Source: an uncultured Clostridia bacterium (GTDB lineage Bacteria > Bacillota > Clostridia > Oscillospirales > CAG-272). From it: DNA of 11,416 nucleotides. Below are positions 7,063 to 11,416 of this stretch, piece by piece. The DNA lies in the NCBI GenBank assembly GCA_947652805.1, contig CANTEM010000025.1:1-11416 (forward strand), read 5' to 3'. The stretch's first letter is position 1. Each line of letters begins with the position of its first letter. A program made the translations under genes and the position numbers. The notes beneath the pieces were generated by a model that was given only the letters and a program-made list of their open reading frames with translations, searched no databases and was not told the origin of the DNA.

Positions 7063-7809
7063 TCAATCTTTGGCCCCATACCAGAACGGAGGCTTCTCCT
7101 GCTCCGGCGCCTGCGCTTCATAGGCGGAATCCGATGCGTACGGATTATTCCGGTGACCACTGTTTTCCAGCCCGCACAACAATCCGCTTGAACACATATT
7201 GACGCAGGAACACAGAAGGCACATCCCCAGCACCGGATGAACCCGGCAAAACGGCATGCCGTACCCCTGCGCCTGAGAACGGTAAATATGCCCCCCTGCT
7301 TTTATCGTCTGCATCGCCTGCCGGTAAACAGTGTTTCCCGGCTCCATACGGACAGCCTGTTCAATGTGACTCACCGCCGTAACAACATTTCCTATCTCCT
7401 GATTGGCGATCGCGCTGAGATAATACCAGCGTGCGCTACGCTCCCGCACATTGGATAATACGCTAAGCGCCTCCTGATACATACCGGACTGTATATATCT
7501 CTGTGCAATATCCGTATAGGAAAATCCTGCACCCCGCGCGCTACCAGCATATCCGTTATACGTCCCATATCCGTAACTGCCGTATGCTCCCGAAGCTGTA
7601 CTTCCGCCATAATGACTGCCTGTGCCTGCCGCACCGCTTTTGATTTGCTCGTATGCATCGTTAATTGCAGACATCTTACGTGCCGCTTCTGCATCTCCCG
7701 GATTCAAATCCGGATGATACTTTTTGGCAAGCCGGCGGTATGCTTTTGTGATTTCCTCTTCACCGGCTCCCGGAGATATGCCCAGAACCTTGTACGGATC
7801 TTCTGCCAC
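7063..7809 (-). CDS. J-domain protein with TPR-like repeats and a Cys-rich C-terminal segment
   Basis: The 248-residue protein begins with a J domain (PYKVLGISPGAG..., HPD at 32-34), which stimulates the ATPase of an Hsp70 partner. It lacks the zinc-finger and C-terminal domains of true DnaJ. After the J domain come a Gly/Tyr/Ser-rich linker (about 60-95), a helical stretch resembling two tetratricopeptide repeats (about 97-160), and a hydrophobic, cysteine-rich segment with Cys at 188, 197, 200, 202, 206 and 212, which could bind metal, be lipid-associated or lie in a membrane. I use the GTG at 7809 because it has AGAGGAG about seven bases upstream and puts the J domain at the N-terminus; an ATG at 7842 has no such support. 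The first 50 bases overlap the DUF5685 gene. The client is unknown; the Hsp70 of this operon is the obvious partner. Confidence 0.9.
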   Translation of the reverse strand: MAEDPYKVLGISPGAGEEEITKAYRRLAKKYHPDLNPGDAEAARKMSAINDAYEQIKSGAAGTGSHYGGSTASGAYGSYGYGTYNGYAGSARGAGFSYTDIAQRYIQSGMYQEALSVLSNVRERSARWYYLSAIANQEIGNVVTAVSHIEQAVRMEPGNTVYRQAMQTIKAGGHIYRSQAQGYGMPFCRVHPVLGMCLLCSCVNMCSSGLLCGLENSGHRNNPYASDSAYEAQAPEQEKPPFWYGAKD

Positions 7810-8620
7810 GGTGTTTCTCCTCTCTGTGCACAGACATCTCAAATTTTGTCCATATACCCGAATAAATTATATTATCCAATATTTCGCGGAAAAAGTCAAG
7901 TTCCAAATCCTGATATGCAGACGCACACCGGTGCATCATCGCCTCCAAAATCTCACGCCGGTCCGTATCCGGCAGAAAGCTGAGGGGATTATATCGCTGC
8001 CGTTTTAAGTCCATACGCAAATCCACGGCCGCGTCCATCATGTAAATCACTCTGCCGAGCGCATCGCCAAATGCACGCAGCTTTGCACTCATTTTATCCT
8101 CCTGCCATATGAACAGCTCCGATAAAAGCCGTCCGAACGCCGCTGCCGCAGCATCGGGATTCGGATATCCCGCCCGCTCAATATCGGAAAGCGCCCCGAG
8201 ACTTTCTTCTATCGCATCGCACTGACGAGGATATTGTGCATAGATTTTCTGATATTCCTTTTTCAGCAGCCGCCATGTGCACCACCCGATTACGTTTTTG
8301 TCATCATTCCAATGATCCTGGGCGCTTTTCATTGCAAGGGCAATGTTCATTTCTGCTGCATATCGGGCAATTTCATTGGTAAATAAAACCTGTTTTTTCA
8401 ACGGATGCGCGGGGCAGGCACACTGGGACCGTTCAAAATCCAGCGTATATATAGAAGAAAGAACCAACGCCAGAAATACCATGTCATAATTTAAAGTGAT
8501 CCGCCCACGCAGCCCGTGTACTTCTCCGAGGGTGTGGCAAATTCCACAGTATACGCCCTGATACAACTGGCGATCTGTTTCACTGAGCCGCTCCGGGTTT
8601 GCTATGACATATCCAAACAT
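7760..8620 (-). CDS. DUF5685 family protein
   Basis: This 286-residue protein matches DUF5685 as I know it: it opens with MFGYV, then GVYCGICHTLG (Cys25, Cys28), LNYDMVFLALVL (43-54), a second cysteine pair with a histidine, CACPAHP (67-73), and a late Asp-rich helix MDAAVDLRMDLK (195-206) followed by YNPL. Most of the protein is predicted helical by its composition, with no signal peptide. No function is established for the family. The CxxC and CxC pairs could hold a zinc ion or Fe-S cluster. The NYD motif and the spaced Asp196/Asp200/Asp204 recall metal sites of all-helical prenyl-transfer enzymes, but this is only a resemblance. It sits between Hsp70 and J-protein genes, 21 bases after the first and overlapping the second. 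Its ATG follows AAAGGGAAAGGG. Confidence 0.88.
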   Translation of the reverse strand: MFGYVIANPERLSETDRQLYQGVYCGICHTLGEVHGLRGRITLNYDMVFLALVLSSIYTLDFERSQCACPAHPLKKQVLFTNEIARYAAEMNIALAMKSAQDHWNDDKNVIGWCTWRLLKKEYQKIYAQYPRQCDAIEESLGALSDIERAGYPNPDAAAAAFGRLLSELFIWQEDKMSAKLRAFGDALGRVIYMMDAAVDLRMDLKRQRYNPLSFLPDTDRREILEAMMHRCASAYQDLELDFFREILDNIIYSGIWTKFEMSVHREEKHRGRRSVQGSGHISGSR

Positions 8621-8641
8621 GTCCCTTTCCCTTTCTCGTTT

Positions 8642-10348
8642 TTACTGTACGCCGCCGTTTTGCCGGATCAGTCCTTCTAAAGCATCACATGCGTTTCCAA
8701 GCTCCTGTATATCCTTGCCGCGCATTGCGGTGCGCACCCGCTTTTCCGCTTCCCGCAGTTGTACCTTCTGCTCTCTTGGAAGTTTTTTCAGCCTGGACGC
8801 AGCAGAAAGCAATTCTTCTGCACGGATTCTGCTATCGCCCTGTTCTTTCTTTAAATGATCCTCTGCGGCATACATCGCTGCGTCCCGCATGGCTCTTGCA
8901 ATCTCATCCTGACTCAAATTGGAGGACGCTTCAATCACAATTTGCTGCTCGTTGCCTGTTCCAAGATCTCTTGCAGACACGTTCACAATTCCGTTAGCGT
9001 CGATTGCAAAAGTTACTTCGATCTGGGGAACCCCTCTCGGCGCCCGCCGAATTCCGCTGAGACGGAACCGCCCAAGAGATTTATTCCCGCTCGCCATCTC
9101 CCGCTCGCCCTGGAGCACATGCACGTCCACGCTGGTCTGAAAATTCGCCGCAGTCGTAAATATCTGACTTTTTTTAATAGGTATGGTTGTGTTCCGTTCA
9201 ATGATTTTGGAAAATACACCGCCCATTGTTTCAATTCCCAGGGACAGGGGCGTTACATCCAAAAGCAGCAATCCCTTAACCGCACCACTAAGCACACCGC
9301 TTTGAATGGCCGCCCCCATCGCCACGCACTCGTCTGGGTTGATTCCCTTGAACGGTTCCCTGCCAGTTAGGGAGCGTATATAATCCTGCACTGCGGGGAT
9401 TCGGGTAGATCCGCCGACTAAAATAACCTTTCCGATATCGTCCCGGGCAAGTCCCGCGTCCTCCATTGCCTGTCGGACAGGTCCGCCGGTTGCTTCAACA
9501 AGGTGATGCGTCAGTTCATTGAAAAGCTGCCGGGTAATCGTCATTTCCAGATTCAGCGGTCCGTTTTTGCTGCTGGAAATAAAGGGAAGCAGTACTGTAG
9601 ACGCTGTCATCACCGACAGTTCTTTTTTCGCTTTTTCCGCAGCCTCCTGTACCCGCTGCATAGCGGCGCTGTCCCGGCGCAGATCTACTTTTTGCTGCTT
9701 TTTAAATTCCTTTACAATATAATCTACGAGACATGTATCAAAATCATCCCCGCCAAGACGGTTGTTGCCGGCAGTAGCCTGCACCTCTATAATACCTTCG
9801 GATATAGATAGGATAGACACATCAAAGGTACCGCCGCCCAAATCGTAAACCATTACCTTTTTGGCTTCTTCTTTGTCCACGCCGTATGCCAGCGCAGCCG
9901 CCGTTGGTTCGTTTACAATCCTATGCACTGTAAGCCCGGCGATTTTTCCCGCATCCTTGGTAGCCTGCCGCTGTGCATCTGTAAAATATGCGGGAACGGT
10001 TATTACTGCATCTGTCACCGTCTCTCCGAGATATTCCTGGGCATCCGCTTTCAGCTTTTGCAGAATCATTGCGGAAATCTCCTGAGGGGAATATGCTTTT
10101 CCGTCAATCTTCACCCTATAGTCACTGCCCATCTCCCGCTTGATAGAGAAAATCGTGCGTTCCCGATTGGCAGCTGCCTGCCGCAGCGCCGCCTGCCCAA
10201 CCAACCGTTCTCCGTCTTTGGTAAAGGCAACGACAGAAGGTGTTGTACGCTCTCCCTGGGCATTGGGAATAATTACACATTCTCCGCCCTCCATAACTGC
10301 CGCGCATGAATTGGTGGTTCCAAGGTCGATCCCGATCAGCTTTGCCAT
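8642..10348 (-). CDS. Hsp70 family chaperone, DnaK-like with shortened lid
   Basis: This 568-residue Hsp70 has a complete nucleotide-binding domain (about 1-355): phosphate 1 loop IGIDLGTTNSC, VPAYFTDAQRQATKDAG, connect motif NEPTAAALAYG, phosphate 2 loop YDLGGGTFDVSI and adenosine loop VILVGGSTRIPAV. The linker LLLLDVTPLSLGIET (360-374) is typical and is followed by a beta substrate-binding domain (to about 475) with VHVLQGERE and GVPQIEVTFAIDANGI. The helical lid is only about 90 residues, and the acidic tail ending of standard DnaK (about 610-640 residues) is missing. The ATG at 10348 is chosen because it begins the conserved MAKLIGIDLG and follows AAGGA at eight bases; an ATG at 10378 has no support. 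No grpE or hrcA gene and no CIRCE operator are nearby, so this looks like a specialised paralogue paired with the downstream J-protein. Confidence 0.94.
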   Translation of the reverse strand: MAKLIGIDLGTTNSCAAVMEGGECVIIPNAQGERTTPSVVAFTKDGERLVGQAALRQAAANRERTIFSIKREMGSDYRVKIDGKAYSPQEISAMILQKLKADAQEYLGETVTDAVITVPAYFTDAQRQATKDAGKIAGLTVHRIVNEPTAAALAYGVDKEEAKKVMVYDLGGGTFDVSILSISEGIIEVQATAGNNRLGGDDFDTCLVDYIVKEFKKQQKVDLRRDSAAMQRVQEAAEKAKKELSVMTASTVLLPFISSSKNGPLNLEMTITRQLFNELTHHLVEATGGPVRQAMEDAGLARDDIGKVILVGGSTRIPAVQDYIRSLTGREPFKGINPDECVAMGAAIQSGVLSGAVKGLLLLDVTPLSLGIETMGGVFSKIIERNTTIPIKKSQIFTTAANFQTSVDVHVLQGEREMASGNKSLGRFRLSGIRRAPRGVPQIEVTFAIDANGIVNVSARDLGTGNEQQIVIEASSNLSQDEIARAMRDAAMYAAEDHLKKEQGDSRIRAEELLSAASRLKKLPREQKVQLREAEKRVRTAMRGKDIQELGNACDALEGLIRQNGGVQ

Positions 10349-10470
10349 ACCGCTATTCCTTCCCTGCCGTATCATCATTTTTGTATAGTATAGACCTGAA
10401 ACATCAATTTTACGTTAACCCAACATCAACCCAACATCAATTCTGTAAAAAAACTGTAAACGGATATATA
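10349..10470 (-). promoter_or_regulatory. leader and probable promoter region of the six-gene operon
   Basis: This AT-rich stretch lies between the DUF3737 terminator and the Hsp70 start, so the operon promoter must be here. On the minus strand a good -10-like TATACT is seen at 10392-10387. The best upstream hexamer, TTAACG (10418-10413), is 20 bases away, longer than ideal, so the promoter may depend on an activator or use another sigma factor. No CIRCE repeat and no riboswitch fold were recognised. Confidence 0.4.
10417..10440. repeat. 11-bp tandem direct repeat upstream of the Hsp70 operon
   Basis: Two perfect copies of AACCCAACATC (10417-10427 and 10428-10438) follow each other, plus two bases of a third. 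A partial copy, ACATCAA, occurs at 10401-10407. The 11-bp period, about one DNA turn, and the place just upstream of the likely -10 box would suit a regulator binding the same face of the helix twice, but it may be chance. Confidence 0.75.
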
Positions 10471-10501
10471 AAAAGCCTCCCCTGTGCAAAGGGGGGCTTT
10501 T
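10471..10501 (-). terminator. intrinsic terminator of the DUF3737 gene
   Basis: On the minus strand AAAAGCC-CCCC pairs with GGGG-A-GGCTTTT (11 bp with one bulged A, loop of 8 bases) and is followed by TTTTTATATAT. It begins 17 bases after the DUF3737 stop codon and separates that gene from the Hsp70 operon. Confidence 0.85.
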
Positions 10502-10517
10502 CGTTTGTGCTCGTTTT

Positions 10518-11369
10518 TCATGCGCAGCAACATGGATTTTTTATAATTATTTCCCCTTTGGATTCTTCCGCATCGCGGATGATCTCTCCAACGCTCGGCA
10601 CATATATATGCCCGCCGAGGGGATTTTTAATGCTGATAACCGGCGTGGTAACCGTTGCTTCTACAACAGACCTTTCAAAGCAGAGATCTGTCTCTATCAT
10701 CTCGCAGTTTATAAGCTTCAGATTCCTGCAATAACACAGGGGCTGCGTGCCGATGATCTTACAGTTTTCAAAGGTCACATTTTCACAGTACCATGCCAGA
10801 TATTCGCCCTTCACCACACTATTTTTCACCGTTACATTTTTCGCGTGCCAGAAAGCGTCCTTTGTATCGAAAATACAGTTTTCAAAAACGGAATCCGTTA
10901 TGTATTGAAAGGAATATTTTCCCTTCATCTGCACATTCTGAAAATACAGATGATCAGAACGCATCATAAAATATTCACCCTCCGCCGTGCAGTCCTCCAT
11001 CGTAATCCCCTTGACCGACCAGCCAAATTCCGGCGAAATAATATCGCATTCCCGCATTGCCACATCGCCGCATTCCCGCAGCGCCTTGATTCCGTGCAGC
11101 TTTGTACCGGAAATATCAATATGATGGGAATACCACAGCGCCGCCCGGCAAAGGGACGTCATCTCCGATCCGGTGATCCTTACCCCCTCATCGTGCCAGA
11201 AGGGGTAGCGGAGATTGAAAAAACATTCCTCCGCTGCTATGTTTCTGCATTCTTTAAACGCACTTTCCCCGTCGGCAGGGCCGTCGAAAGTACAGTTTTT
11301 TACTATGATATCCTTCTCACCGTATAAAGCCCGTTCCGCGTCAAATGTTTTATCTGTAATGATATTCAT
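10518..11369 (-). CDS. DUF3737 family protein, right-handed beta-helix
   Basis: The 283-residue protein opens MNIITDKTFDAERALYG and then repeats short strands of the type xxVxNCxFxG (for example KNCTFDG, ENCIFDT, ENCKIIG), each roughly 20 residues long, as in pectate-lyase-like right-handed beta-helices. It also carries many Trp/Tyr pairs (FWHDEG, LWYSHH, FWHAKN, AWYCEN) at regular places in the coils. This pattern matches DUF3737, a family of Clostridia, Lactobacillales and Bacteroidota with no proven function. There is no signal peptide, so it is likely cytoplasmic. The protein ends in Cys-Cys-Cys-Ala (280-283), and it has many other cysteines. The ATG follows AAAGGGTG at about six bases. 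It has its own terminator and is not part of the operon downstream. Confidence 0.92.
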   Translation of the reverse strand: MNIITDKTFDAERALYGEKDIIVKNCTFDGPADGESAFKECRNIAAEECFFNLRYPFWHDEGVRITGSEMTSLCRAALWYSHHIDISGTKLHGIKALRECGDVAMRECDIISPEFGWSVKGITMEDCTAEGEYFMMRSDHLYFQNVQMKGKYSFQYITDSVFENCIFDTKDAFWHAKNVTVKNSVVKGEYLAWYCENVTFENCKIIGTQPLCYCRNLKLINCEMIETDLCFERSVVEATVTTPVISIKNPLGGHIYVPSVGEIIRDAEESKGEIIIKNPCCCA

Positions 11370-11416
11370 ACTAACACCCTTTCACTACTTATCAAAGCCG
11401 TTTTTATTTTTGATTG

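Noticed and set aside
7810..7842. Longer N-terminus for the J-domain protein starting at an ATG at 7842.
   Set aside because: The extra 11 residues lie within the DUF5685 frame, have no ribosome binding site and precede a well-placed GTG with AGAGGAG.
10441..10470. Repeated TTTACAG motifs on the minus strand as -35 boxes of a second promoter.
   Set aside because: No -10-like hexamer lies 16-18 bases downstream of either copy.

Overview
The window reads as chromosomal DNA of an anaerobic, gut-type Bacillota (class Clostridia). I base this on the protein families present (2-hydroxyacyl-CoA dehydratase activase, DUF5685, DUF3737, Na+-translocating decarboxylase beta subunit), on AGGAG-type ribosome binding sites and on many U-tailed intrinsic terminators. 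Genus cannot be read from the sequence. No insertion sequence, phage gene, CRISPR array, tRNA or rRNA was seen.

Left part, plus strand (1-1982): the 3' end of a FecE/FhuC-type ABC transporter ATPase is followed, with no terminator of its own, by a sigma-A-type promoter (429-457). A structured leader then follows whose conserved bases and helices match the yybP-ykoY manganese riboswitch. The 3' strand of its P1 helix lies inside the 5' arm of a strong intrinsic terminator, which is the layout of a Mn2+-activated (antitermination) ON switch. The switched genes are a Na+-translocating decarboxylase beta subunit (OadB/GcdB family) and a 52-residue, single-membrane-span protein resembling a gamma subunit. 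No carboxyltransferase, biotin carrier or biotin-binding alpha subunit is present. An orphan decarboxylase-type ion channel pair under Mn2+ control is the most unusual item in the window and suggests a role in cation (possibly Mn2+) efflux.

Middle part, minus strand (10348 down to 1986): six tightly packed genes that look like one operon, in transcription order Hsp70 (DnaK-like, short lid), DUF5685 protein, J-domain/TPR protein, a 999-residue tandem acyl-CoA dehydratase activase, a 442-residue 2-hydroxyacyl-CoA dehydratase-like protein, and a FabG-like short-chain dehydrogenase. Gaps are 1 to 25 bases or overlaps. It joins a small chaperone module (Hsp70, J-protein, DUF5685) to an ATP-dependent Fe-S redox module. 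The operon ends at a hairpin (1952-1982) shared with the converging beta/gamma pair.

Right part, minus strand (10471-11369): a DUF3737 right-handed beta-helix protein with its own terminator, followed by a 100-base leader of the Hsp70 operon that carries an 11-bp tandem repeat.
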